Made by a program: the position numbers and the translations under genes
Assembly (NCBI GenBank): GCA_964017155.1
Contig: OZ024856.1
Coordinates: forward strand, 7,328,313-7,392,312
Direction: 5' to 3'
Length of the DNA: 64,000 nucleotides
Origin: Oasisia sp. SBJ-2009
Taxonomy: Eukaryota > Annelida > Polychaeta > Sabellida > Siboglinidae
Shown: positions 1 through 31,300 of the stretch, piece by piece
How positions within the stretch are numbered: the first letter of the stretch is position 1
Layout of the letters: the number at the start of each line of letters is the position of its first letter
Notes under the pieces: model-generated
Database searches by the model: none
What the model was told of the DNA's origin: nothing
What the model saw: the letters and a program-made list of their open reading frames with translations, nothing else

Positions 1-22
1 GAGCAGATGTAAGTGTACTCAC

Positions 23-444
23 TTCCTCTCCAAATATGGCCACCTTGGGGAACTGTTGATGGAGGGAGGCAATGATGCAGCGCTGGGCCGACCGGTCCGC
101 CTCCGTCTGAAGGTCGTCCTTCGCCTGCAAACACAAGCAATGTATTCCCTTTCATAAAAGATTTCTTTCTTGGGACTAGTTTTTTCATTGACAAATTAAT
201 GTAATGTTCTTTAATAGGCCGCATAATGTCAACGATGACGATGATAAATTGTGTTTAGTAAGCCCATTAACAACACTGGCAATTGGGAAGGTACAAGACC
301 AAAGCATGTTACGTCTAGTTATAAAACAAGCAGCAGTGAAATGGCATGCAATACCATGTCATGTTTAAAATGATTTCCCACGTTCTTGTGTTCAACACAG
401 CAGACTTCCCGTTACAAATTATTAAAGGTATTCTTTTTAAGCTC

Positions 445-480
<36 letters not shown>

Positions 481-3400
481 GAGGTGTACTGTATCAGGAT
501 CATTAACTGCGGATCACCCCGGAGGATGCCCAGGACAAAACATTCTGGAAATCAAGAATTTGGGCCACTGACCCCACCTAGTGGGAAAAGGCGAAGAAGA
601 AGACTGTATCAGGATCTTGTTTGCTCTTTATTATTTTACCCATCCACCATCCAGTTACATTTCTACCTGTCTAAAACGGGTTTTACACATCCAAATCTGG
701 TGGATCTGTATATAACTATAACCCTCAAATGTCCTTTGATATCCCAGTAAGTACACCTTGTCTTAGCAGTAGGGCAAGTGATATGTAGCTAATACCTATT
801 ACCTATGCTCTGATGAGCAGTTTACTAAGCCACTTAACATTATTCTAAATAAGCCAATCATTGAGTGGGACATGTCACACGAGCCAGGGCATGATGGAGA
901 AAGGCCATTACACAATTAACGACTGTGAAACGCTGTAATTGTTTCTATTATTCATTCAATTACCAAATCAGGCCAAGGTAAATTTTTCATCAAGAATTTT
1001 CCTCTCCTTTGGTAAACATTTTCCTTCTTGGCAGTTCATACGTTCATACCTCATGTGTAGTTGACACTTACTTGACAGAATGTTATATTTTATATTATAT
1101 TGCAAACACATCATATATTTTATATTCTTATATGGACACTGCATATGAATCCCCCAAAGGGATATTAAAATATAATCATTCTTGTTACTGTTGTCAACTG
1201 TAATGATTGCTGAAAACATGTTCAGTATTGCAAAATGTTATTTGATGTTATGCTAAATGTTATTTGATGTTATGCTAAATGTTAGTTATGAATTGGTGAA
1301 CATTGTAGTAACAAAGGCATCACAGTCAAATACGCCACTGTTTGTCAGAGGGAAGACTGTAACACCGGCGAAAGACAATCAGGAAATTTATTAGATACAA
1401 GACTGGCTACTGGAGATCAAGGTTCAGAGAAAGCCGTAATAATCTTCCCATTGTCTTCCTAGAGCCGAGGTGCCACTGCTGTCATGTGACCATTATCAAT
1501 AAAGTCACACAGTAACCGTGGCTAGGAGTACATCATATATAACAATGCTAATAAAAGTAAAACTGAGAAAACAAATCAAAGATACATTAACAAGCTTATC
1601 TAACTATTAGTAAATTACAAATTAAAGACAATTTTTAAACTACAGCAAAATGTTCAACGTGGCAAATACTGAAAGTAAAACTTGCTTCGTAAACAAGCCC
1701 TCGATCATGATTTAGGTTTACCAGAATACCAGCTAAAGGAAACAAAACAATTACAACAATGGTAAATTGGTAATTAAATCACAATACAATGTTCAGTGAT
1801 TGCCAGAGTTAACAAGACTCTTTGTAGAGCGCAGTGGCTCAGGGGTAGAGCTTCGGACTCTCGACTACGAGAACCCGGGTTCGAATCCTGGCTGCGGCGT
1901 TAAAACCTTGGGCAAGTTTTTTCACTCTACATTGCTCCAGTTCACTCAGCTGAATTAAATGAGTACCTGGCTATAGACAGTGGTGGATATGTGTACGAGC
2001 AGCCTTCGCGCATTAATTGTAGCATATGGCTGGATGCTTCCCAGAGAAGCCGAGATGGTGTCTGAGTGAACAGGTCTGTCAGGGAAGTAAAGTGTAAAGC
2101 GCTTTGAACGGTCCTGAGGATTGGATATTGCGCTATATAAGAACTGCCTTTACCTTTACTAACAAAGTCTGGGCAAGTCTTGTCATATATATGTATGTGG
2201 AGTCTATTCAGAATCTACTTGAAGGATTAAAATTACTGGCAATGCATCTGGCCACCGTTGCTATTCAACTTTTCGGAGTTTCACACATTTTTTCACGCTG
2301 CCCCAGTTTTTTAGTTAGCAAAATGGCGTCGGATGTCCGAATCAGTTCATTGCAGAAGCAGTCTGCCAAAGCAGTTGCCATTCAAGCCGTTTCAGACATC
2401 GAATATGCAACTTTAGTCAATGCTTCATTTCGACGATCGTCGTTGTTGGGGAAGTTGTGGTATTTGTAAGTGCTGTAACCATTACGCTGTTCACTTGCTG
2501 ATATTTCAATCGAGGCTGGTAGTGGAAACACTTGGCCGTTGTACTATGAATGGACACTAGCTTCTCATGTTGTCGAGTATGTTTCCATTATATTTGAGTA
2601 CATATATCTAAGGTATAATAATGATATTGATAACAATTTGTAGGTAATTAAATTGTCTTTCAAATAAACACAACTTGTAGCAGTAAGAAATGAAACCTAA
2701 AAAAGTTACATCACGTAATATGTAATCATTGTAACGTAAAATAAAAATACTGATCCATGTGTTGTGGTCAAATTTTTTAATTAATAAAAAAACATATCTA
2801 CATCCAATATGAAGATAAGAGGTCTAAAGGGTTAAAAGATACGGAAGTTAGACTTTAGAGGCTTGTTACTTCCTTTCCGTAGTTATTTCACATTTTCATG
2901 ATCGCCGCTGATAAGACCGACTTTAATAATGAGTGTCATATATGGACAAACAAAATAAGTATATTTACAGCACAGAAAGCTGTGAACAACTGGGAACAAG
3001 CTAGGTCGCTCTGGCATTCACCAGTTATTCCACACCTCATATGTCACCCTTCCTCTCAACTTGCTTTCTGAACACCTTCTTTCACGCTTGCCTTGAGACT
3101 CAAGAAGAAGGTGTTCAGTAAGCGAAGCAATATCGCAGGTTTTTAACGATGTATACATATTTTTGTTACATAATAGTATGCTTTTTCATCGGATAAATAC
3201 CAGGAGATGGCTGCGTTGTCAACGACTGTTTAAGTTGACTACACTCTGATCCAAGGGCCAAGGGATTTTGTGCACGCATAATCGGAACTCTGAACTGGCT
3301 CATGGTCCCACCCTTCTAAGCCTTTGTCTGTGTTTGCACCTCATTTAACACAGTAATTACTGACACCTGGCACAGTACAATTGTATAAACATACGTCAAT

Positions 3401-4344
3401 GTCAACATTAAAACTGATGAATTAGTTATTAGGCTGATTAAACACCAGCTAGGCCAATTAACTGGAAGATTACCGCAAATTTCGGTAATCTTATACTTAA
3501 CTGGCATAAATTATTACGGCCTTTTAAACCCATTTTTCCACGTTATATCGATGTGTATGTGTTCGCAATGTGATTCTACATCACTTCCGGTACAAAGAAT
3601 TAAAATAAAAAAATATTAATTTGTGTTTTAGAACAATTTAAACAGCTCGCGCATCCGCGGTTCTGGTGCCTCTGGGAGGTGCCTACAGCCCGCGTCATAT
3701 TTGCAGCGGTGACATCACGTTGTTTACTTCGACTCAGCGTGTTTAAATTGTTCTAAAACACTAATTAAAGCAATTTAATCTGACTTCTTTGTACCGGAAG
3801 TTATGTAGAATCACATTGCGAACACATACACATCGATATAACGTGAAAAAACGGTTTCAAAAGCCCTTCAAAAGGCCGTAATAATTTAGGCTAGTTAAGT
3901 ATAAGATTACCCAAGGCCAAGTTTCTTAGACTTAAAGTTAAAAATAATAATAGTTATATTTTTAATGTGTGACAATAGTTGTAGTTTTACAAAACCTTCC
4001 CGGTAATGGATGGGGATTTATTTATTTAGAACTTGCACAAATGCCGAAGACGCCTTCCTCGTGAAAGCGGTCTTGTTGAAACGTGTATTGAAACCGCCTT
4101 GCTGCAGTGCAGTGTAGACAGTGTAGACTGTAGTGCTAGCCGTCAAGTCACGCACTGTGACTGTCGGTGCAATCCCTGGCCTGAACCAATCACGAGATCA
4201 TTAACAATTAAAACAACGACTAACCTTTTCTACGATCCCGAGTTCGCCCTTTTTCATAACATCTCTGATGATGCCCCCTGCACGTCTTGCAACACAGACA
4301 GACGACGCAACGAGGCGAAGGATCAACGGAGCGGTCGAAGCCAT
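23..4344 (-). CDS. BPNT1: BPNT1, 3'(2'),5'-bisphosphate nucleotidase, first two coding exons (partial)
   Basis: Exon 1 runs from 4344 down to 4225 (40 codons). It starts MASTAPLILRLVASS, ends IIRDVMKKGELGIVEK, and is followed by a gttagt donor. Exon 2 runs from 124 down to 23 (34 codons), with DLQTEADRSAQ and FPKVAIFGEE between an AG acceptor and a gtgagt donor. Both join in phase 0. Order and wording match the N-terminus of animal BPNT1 (RLVAS, GIVEK, DLQT-ADR-AQ, FPK--I-GEE). The family is a magnesium-dependent, lithium-sensitive cytosolic phosphatase that turns 3'-phosphoadenosine 5'-phosphate into AMP, clearing the by-product of sulfation. The GEE at the exon 2 end belongs to the metal-binding region; the DPLDGT core lies left of the window. 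Intron 1 (125-4224) holds a TA tract, a SINE and a MITE; elsewhere in it I see nothing coding that I trust. The start is the first in-frame ATG and matches the family length. Confidence 0.93.
448..478. repeat. (TA)n microsatellite in BPNT1 intron 1
   Basis: About 15 TA units in a row. It produces short spurious Y-I peptides in several frames and has no coding meaning. Confidence 0.9.
1827..2160 (+). mobile_element. tRNA-derived SINE, copy 1
   Basis: The head is a tRNA-like block with an A box (tggctcaggggtagagc, 1834-1850) and a B box (ggttcgaatcc, near 1879-1889), which form an internal RNA polymerase III promoter. A unique body of about 200 bp follows, ending in gcgctatataagaactgcc and then an A/T-rich tail. 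A second copy with the same order lies at 20607-20930. The CCA-side acceptor pairing of a real tRNA is absent and the body continues far beyond tRNA length, so this is a SINE rather than a tRNA gene. The shared tail suggests mobilisation by a LINE with the same 3' end; that partner is an inference. Confidence 0.88.
2323..2469 (+). other. Short ORF or candidate exon, unknown
   Basis: An ATG in a reasonable context (gcaaaATGGCG) opens 48 codons starting MASDVRISSLQKQSAK and ending near SSLLGKLWYL. A gtaagt donor-like string overlaps the last codons (2466 onward), so it could instead be a first exon. It lies inside BPNT1 intron 1 on the opposite strand, directly after the SINE. I recognise no family and find no convincing next exon before SCYL1. 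Confidence 0.2.
3484..3911. mobile_element. Foldback MITE with long inverted repeats
   Basis: The left arm starts GGTAATCTTATACTTAACT at 3484 and the right arm ends with its complement (gttaagtataagattacc) at 3911. Pairing continues inward for roughly 160 bp: acgttatatcgatgtgtatg on the left matches catacacatcgatataacgt on the right, and ttagaacaatttaaac matches gtttaaattgttctaa. A GC-richer loop of about 90 bp (3650-3740) separates the arms. There is no ORF. I could not define a clear target duplication, so the superfamily is open. Confidence 0.85.
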
Positions 4345-4741
4345 TCTTCTCGACAGACTGTCTCGATCGACGACAGCCCACGCAGCGAGGCGGGAGGCGG
4401 CCTGGTTTATTTACAGCGGTTACTGACAATTGGTGGCAGTTGTCGTAAAATAAATGTAGTGTTATTGTCGTAAAATGAAAGCGCTGTCAATTTTATTAAA
4501 GCAAAACGCCATTGTGATTTGATTAAAGCGCCCTCCATTTTTTAATCGCATTAATGCAAAAAAAAATGTATTCCAAACGACGCTCATAAAATAATGAATC
4601 TCTGACTTTGCATATGCAAGTAAATTTGCCAAATACACAACAAAATCGGTGCCTCCCCCTCTTGTGCATTATAATTATAGTATACGAATGCCAAAAGTGG
4701 ACCCTCCAATTTATGTTCTTTTTCCATGCAAGATATATATA

Positions 4742-5196
<455 letters not shown>

Positions 5197-5213
5197 ATAT
5201 GTACATGTGCATG

Positions 5214-5335
<122 letters not shown>

Positions 5336-5599
5336 TGAACTTTATTTCGGTCACAACAACAACAACATACAAACATAAGCATAAACATGATTATAAAATG
5401 TAACCGTGGAGATCCTCTAGAAACCCCTAGGGGCTTATATCGAGGACCACCAAGAACATAAAACTTTATGGACATTATTATAAAAGTAAACTAAACATAT
5501 AAAAATAAATAAATATATATCAAAGGTCTCGGCTCAGCAAGTTACTTCCACGTCTGCCTATCTTGCACTATCCTCTGCCAGATGGTACCCTTCCAATAT

Positions 5600-6018
5600 A
5601 TGTGTACCATTACTTACCAGGCACTTTCTTCTAAGCAGCCATCGTATTTACATACTTTGCTTACTCCTATAAGAAAACCTATTCAACTTCAGTCATCTAC
5701 TTCTGATTTACTCTTTGTACCAAAGGTCAATACTAATATGGGGACCAGGGCTTTTGCTGTGGGTGCGCCTACTCTATGGAATATGCTTCCTTCTAGCGTG
5801 AAATCAGTTGAAAATATTGCTAAATTCCGTCGTCATTTAAAAACATATCTGTACAATCTGGCCTATCCACCATAGCTCCCTGGCGCATCAATCAATCTGA
5901 TGACAACTTGATTTGTTTACCGACTATGAGATCGATTAATCCTTTTTGTTTTGATGCGCCTCTGAGCTTGGTTTCTAAGGATATAGGCGCAATAGAAGTT
6001 AACTAATTATTATTATTA
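5600..6018 (+). mobile_element. LINE 3' end (family A), copy 1
   Basis: Plus-strand fragment of a non-LTR retrotransposon. It encodes the C-terminal end of the reverse transcriptase ORF (TYQALSSKQPSYLHTLL, then GTRAFAVGAPTLWNMLPSS and FRRHLKTYLYNLAYPP, stop at 5873-5875), followed by a 3' UTR ending ggcgcaatagaagttaac and an ATT repeat tail. It is 5'-truncated, as is usual for target-primed insertion. The copy at 30698-31390 on the other strand is nearly identical over the shared part, so both are young. The ORF end is intact here but frameshifted in the other copy. Confidence 0.9.
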
Positions 6019-6640
6019 TTATAATAGTCGTCTAGTTCGTCTCTCCACCGTCTCGTCGGTCTTCCTCTAGGTCCTTTCCTTTCGTAGGGTTTCCAGGTGG
6101 TGATCCGCAGTAGCCATCGGTTATTTGGTATCCTGCTGACATGCCCTGTCCAGGTCCACTTATGTCTTCTGATCTGTTCAATCACGTCAATGACTTTTAT
6201 CTTTTCTGTTAACCAGATGTTTGTTTTTCTGTCTCGGCATGTGATGTTTAGCATACTCCTTTCCATCTTTGTTTGTGCGGCTGCCAGCTTGTTCTTTGTT
6301 GGGTGGTGAGTGCCCATGTTTCTGCGCCGTATGTCACTGCTGGAAGTATGCATGAGTTGTAGACTTATCTCTTCAAGCATGTTCCAATGTTACCCTTGAA
6401 GATGGCGCGGTGCTTGGCGAATGCTGTCCACTCGGCCGTGATTTTTCTTTGAAACTCCTTGTCTTTGTTTTTGCCTCTGGTGCTGCATCTCTGTCCCAGG
6501 TAAATGTAGCTTCCAGCGTTCTCGATCTGAGTGTTGTCTATATAATATTGAGATAAGAGATCTTGAGATCTCTTATCATTAGTTTTCCATCATCACCTTT
6601 GTCTTCGACTTGTCCATCTCATCGTTGCTTTCTTCTGGAA
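5995..6640 (-). mobile_element. LINE ORF2 C-terminal fragment (family B)
   Basis: The minus strand reads, with frame changes, SYIYLGQRCSTRGKNKDKEF, ILPAVTYGAETWAL, KMERSMLNITCRDRKTN and GRPTRRWRDELDDY. These are the standard landmarks of the region after the reverse transcriptase core in Jockey/RTE-like LINEs. There is an in-frame stop near 6365, so it is dead. Its 3' tail meets the ATT tail of the family A copy at about 6003-6020, so one may have landed in the other's tail. Confidence 0.8.
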
Positions 6641-6712
6641 CATGGTACTCATACAAGAACAAGAAGCTTTAAATTTGATAACAGTAGCTCATCTGAGCTA
6701 TTTTAATCATGA

Positions 6713-6745
6713 TATATATATATATATATAACTTCTACAACGACG

Positions 6746-6822
<77 letters not shown>
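6713..6822. repeat. (TA)n microsatellite pair with short unique insert
   Basis: Two TA tracts separated by about 20 bp (acttctacaacgacgtcga). Confidence 0.9.
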
Positions 6823-26253
<19,431 letters not shown>

Positions 26254-26845
26254 GATGTCTCCGGCGTGTGTCTAAAATGTGCTTATTATGGGAACTCTTG
26301 GAATGCATGGTGAAGAAATGACACGGAGCATGCTACATGGTCTGTTACTGACATCTGTCGCTGACATCGCTGGGAGATGTGTTGTTGCATTATATGACAA
26401 CAACCATAGAAACATACATTCTGTGGCTAGACTAAGTCATAGGGTAAATGTACATCAACTCAAAGTTGATTTACAATTACAGTTGTGTGTGAATATATTG
26501 AATGGTACAGTAAACGGTGTGGTTATGTACAGTAGTAGTAGAGCAGACTCGTTAAAAACTATGTTCTTGGTTCACACTGTCATCACGCCAATTACGATTG
26601 TATCGTATCACATGTGAAATCACAATATTTCAGTACATCTAGTAGTAGCTACCTGATTTTTATCTAATCACTCTGATTAGGGCATTTACTAATGGTAGTT
26701 ACCAAAAAGTCAGTTCTATGCATCTGGTGCATAAGGGGGAGACGTGCACACATATTTAGTACTCAACAAAATATGTCTACATCATTGTGTTCCTGTGATA
26801 ATAGTATCAACCGTGTGGACAAATAAAAGAATATGCTGTGTACAT
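26254..26845 (+). terminator. Probable SCYL1 3' UTR with polyadenylation signal
   Basis: An AATAAA hexamer at 26822-26827 is the first clear one after the stop codon in this orientation. The region has no recognisable gene. The short ORF at 26279-26617 looks non-coding. Confidence 0.55.
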
Positions 26846-28066
26846 TTGACAGGCCTATTTGGGTTTCATTGTGAACAAAAATACTATGAATAACAATCAT
26901 AATATCAGATTCACCTCTCTGGCGAATCGCTTCTCGTTTATGTAGGTAGGTACACATTTTGAAGTGTGAATTGCATAAATGATTGCGTTTGTAATACTAG
27001 TCAAGTTACCCAGCCTTTTCCAGCAAGAAACGGAGTTGCCGGCACAAAACTGTTTGAAAACGAGACCACACTTTGAAAAATTAAAATCTATGAACTACTG
27101 TAGTAGGCTCTCTATATCACACAAAATGTCAGCACTTATTGCAAAAAAGAAAGTGCCATTTAAAAATTGTGACCCCCAAGATCCCATCCTACTGGTAGAT
27201 GACCTTATCATCAGTTAGTTAACTTTTGACGTTTATACATTTAAATAACAAATTAGTAGATTATTTTAAGAAATAAATTCGGTGCAACAGACATTTATCA
27301 GCTGTTCACAAAGTCTAAGAGAGTATCTGTACTTGCTGCCCACATTATTTCTACTACAATATTGGAAATTACTACTTCTTCTGAGGTCACCTTGCTATTC
27401 AGGTCAGTTTGGCCCTATCCAAAGGGTGACCTGAATAGTGAGATTGTATCGTATCTATTCATGCCACATCATGCCTGTTTACTGCTAATGTGCTATCATA
27501 AAATGAATCGCTCTGTAAAGACGTAGAAATTAGCAAGATAGCAGATATCATGAAGGCAAGACAATGGAGGCTCATTGGTTGAATACTTTTACTTGAAAAT
27601 TTAAATGACTGCTGTATAATGAAGGAGTGGAAAAGCGTTCAAGAGCAAGACGTGGTGGCAAATGATGGAAAACAGATGAGATGTATTTTGGTGGAAATAT
27701 TAGGCAGAGGCAGCACAAAGGACAGAAGTACGTTGCACCATCCCTATGCGACCATAAGTAATGATAATAAGAAAGTTCTGCAAAAAGCCAGTATTAAAAA
27801 TCAAAATACTACACATAACATAGTAACAGGTTTAATCAATATGTACAATATTTGTTTTCTGTTTGTGGCTGGACTTCACCCTCAACGTCACAAATAGGTT
27901 GAGTTCAAACAAAAGTATACACTAACCACTGATATTCAGTGGCAATGTAAAGTAATAAAATAAATCCACAATGAACAGAAAACGAGAAATAGAACTATAC
28001 CACAGTGGTTATCTTTCCATCACTGTGCATTGAACAGACATATAGCACTGTGGTATCTCGCCAGCA
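26846..28066. other. Intergenic space between convergent genes
   Basis: No gene recognised. It contains a small perfect stem (ctattcaggtca at 27393 pairing with tgacctgaatag near 27437, loop about 20 bp). It must hold the 3' end of the minus-strand bicistronic transcript; I did not find an unambiguous minus-strand AATAAA close to 28067. Confidence 0.5.
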
Positions 28067-28303
28067 TTATTCATTCACCAGTTTACTCAGCTGACGTCTT
28101 GTGTCGGCTGCAACTTTCTCCCTGTCATCCTTAAAGTACAGGTTACTGTTGGGCTGCTGCCTATAAACTGCCGCTCCCTTCTTGAGGGACCCCAGCTCAG
28201 TCTCCAGGATCTGTAGTTCTTTCATCTGCCGTTTCACTTCCTTAGTCTGTGAATCCATTTTTGTTTTTTGCACAGATTGTCTCGGCCTACTTGTATCTGC
28301 CAT
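28067..28303 (-). CDS. ASDURF-like prefoldin-like microprotein, 78 aa
   Basis: The ATG at 28303-28301 opens 78 codons to TAA at 28069-28067. The core reads KEVKRQMKELQILETELGSL then KKGAAVYRQQPNSNLYFKDD. The order 'hydrophobic helix, LKK, VY-QQ-NSN-(F/Y)F, D/R helix' matches ASDURF, the human microprotein encoded upstream of ASNSD1 and reported as a prefoldin-like subunit of the PAQosome (R2TP/prefoldin-like) co-chaperone. Human ASDURF is 96 aa; this one is shorter at both ends. Here it does not precede ASNSD1 but lies 59 bp after the stop of another small coiled-coil ORF in the same exon and strand. The window ends too early to say whether ASNSD1 is elsewhere. An in-frame GTG lies three codons upstream; I prefer the ATG. 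Confidence 0.72.
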   Translation of the reverse strand: MADTSRPRQSVQKTKMDSQTKEVKRQMKELQILETELGSLKKGAAVYRQQPNSNLYFKDDREKVAADTRRQLSKLVNE

Positions 28304-28362
28304 CCTTCCCACACAAGGAACTGATTACTTGTTGTTTCACAGAAATTGTGGACACTCTGTCT

Positions 28363-31300
28363 CTATCCCGACAGTTGGTCTTTAAGTCGGTTAAGCTCCG
28401 ACACCAGCTGCGTCTGTTTCTTTGTCAGTGTTGACACAACTTCTGAAACACAAAATACCATATATAATGTACATCCGATATAATTAATTATTACAATTAA
28501 GTAGACCACTTGAGAGAAAATTGCATAAGAGATGTCATTTAATATCAAATTGTTAAAAAATTCAAGATAAGTAGATTAACTTCATCACTTTCAAATAATT
28601 TAGTAGTTTTTATATTTGTCAGACAAAAATATTATAGAAGGAATGAACTTTTAAGATAATTATTTAAAACAATAATTTGCTATATTGTGTTCAGACACTG
28701 GCCTGGAAAGTAAATTCTATTTGGGGGCTGAGAACCTGGACTTCAGCTCCAATCAGTGTCTGTTATCTCATGGATCATGATATTGAAATTATTTCGTTTG
28801 CAGAATGGTGCAAGAAAAAATTAGGGGTTCAGGATCATATAAAGCTTAACAAAGTGGTGAAAACTGCATTCAAGATTACTGGCAATGAACTCGCCCCCCC
28901 CATTCAGCTACACACAGAAAGGAAACAGCCGATACTATTGCCTATGACCAAACTCATCTAATAAATTCATTGACTATTAATTTTTTGACCTACTGCCATC
29001 AGGCAAGCATTAAAAAACAAAAACAAAAAAAATTGCTTTAAAAATAGTTTTTGACCCTGTGCCATGTCAGCTTTATCAGGGATCAAATTTAATACAGCAA
29101 GAGAACCTTTGAAATGTTAATTTGGCTGTTTTCACCGCTGATGTTGCCAGGTTGCACCATGTCAAAGGTTGCTCTCAAATGCAGTATCATTTATCTGTTA
29201 GTTTTACCATAACAAGGCAATTTTAATGGTTAATTTATAATTTTAAAGGATATTTTATAAATCTTTATTAAATTATTTCTAGACAAGAATCGTGGGAGCG
29301 AAGAGAGTGTAGAAGAGAAGAATGTACGAACTGAGGTTGGAATGAAGGACAGTTTTAAGACGAAATTGGTGAGCAGTAGGTTGGAATGGGCCAGTCATGT
29401 CACTCATGTGGAGAGAATGGAAGATGAAAAACTAGCAGAAAATTAGAGGGATAAAGGAGGCGAGGAAGAACGAGAATGCAATAGGGGGACTGCCTTAAGA
29501 GAGATCTGGAAAGAGTGAGAGAAGAATGGGGAACAACAGGAACATTTAGGAGTTGGAGACTGCTGTTTGAGAATGTAGTGAGAGAAAAGTGAGGAAAATA
29601 GACAAAGAAAAAGATGATGGTAACCATTTCCAACTTCACCCTAACCACAGGGCTACCAAGAGGAGAAAAAGAGATTATATATATATATATTTTTTTAAAA
29701 TTATATATTCATTGTATTTCATGTTATGTACAACAGTGGCATGTTTGATATGACTCAAAACACGTTTCCAATTTACATAACATGTGTATGTCTAAAAGGC
29801 AATAAAACATCTGTATCTATCTGTAACATTTTACCTCCAAGAAATTCTGGATCGTCACCAATTTCTTCAACAATCTTGGCTGTTTCAGTAGTTGGGTTGG
29901 TACTGTTGTCACTGTTTTTATGCTTCCATTTCTCCTCCAAGTAAGCAAGGTAAATTTCCTGGAAATGGAAACCGTAATTCTTTACAGAGTTACTGCAAAA
30001 TTCTAAATATTTTAATGGATGCATAAGTTTCTGAAGTTGTAATGAACTCTACATGTACCGGTACATCATAATTTTTTATGTCACTGCAAACTAAAAATAT
30101 GGCATGGGCCAAACTGATTATTCTATGATTACTTCAGCTACTTAGAATTTCAGCAAAGTCTACAGGCTATTGCATAACGTGCACAGGGTGAAATGACAAC
30201 ACTAGTGCAAGGCTGTCATTGTCAGGGTGGACTGAACGTTACCAGATCTGAACCATCAAAAGCTGAAGCTTGTCATTGTAGCATGAGCAGGCTCTGCATG
30301 ACAGCCTTTGACAGGCCACATCCAGTCTAAACCAATCACTTGAAAGAGATTGACATCATAATGTTTTTCTCCCCAGCCCAGGTGAGTACTTTAATAAATA
30401 GGTGGATGCTCATAAGACTCATTGCTAACATCAACATTGGTTGATTTTTTATTTTGTGAAAATTATGTCTTACAACGGCTAACTTTCTCACATATCTTAT
30501 GTACATATACACATTATACACAGCCAGTTAAAAAATAAAATAAGTTATAGTCCAGTAATGAAACAATTTGCAAAACTTGACGGCAACTCAACATCATCAG
30601 TGACGGCTGAGATTACCATAATATAATTTCATGTCATGGCCTTGCTATAATGAGCTTCATAAAAATTTGGCGTAGTTGAAAACGATTTAATAATAATAAT
30701 AATAATAATTAGTTAACTTCTATTGCGCCTATATCCTTAGAAACCAAGCTCAGAGGCGCATCAAAACAAAAAGGATTAATCGATCTCATAGTCGGTAAAC
30801 AAATCAAGTTGTCATCAGATTGATTGATGCGCCAGGGAGCTATGGTGGATAGGCCAGATTGTACAGATATGTTTTAAATGACGACGGAATTTAGCAATAT
30901 TTTCAACTGATTTCACGCTAGAAGGAAGCATATTCCATAGAGTAGGTGCACCCACAGCAAAAGCCCTGGTCCCCATATTAGTATTGACCTTTGGTACAAA
31001 GAGTAAATCAGAAGTAGATGACCGAAGTTGAATAGGTTTTCTTATAGGAGTAAGCAAAGTATGTAAATACGATGGCTGCTTAGAAGAAAGTGCCTGGTAA
31101 GTAATGGTACACATCTTAAACATTATACGATATTGGACAGGCAGCCAATGCAGAGACTTTAGAAGCGGCTTAGAAGGAGTAAAGCGTGGAGACCTAGTCA
31201 CCACCCTTGCTAAGCAATTTTGAACACGTTGTAGTTTTGTGATATCCTTAATAGCAATATTATGAAAAAGTGAATTACAATAGTCTAATCTACTAGTAAC

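Noticed and set aside
1827..1905. True tRNA gene
   Set aside because: A and B boxes are present, but there is no acceptor-stem pairing, the body runs 330 bp, and a second copy shares the whole structure; it is a SINE head.
27619..27897. 92-codon plus-strand ORF in the intergenic region
   Set aside because: No recognisable motif, no splice signals in a consistent arrangement, composition like the flanking DNA.
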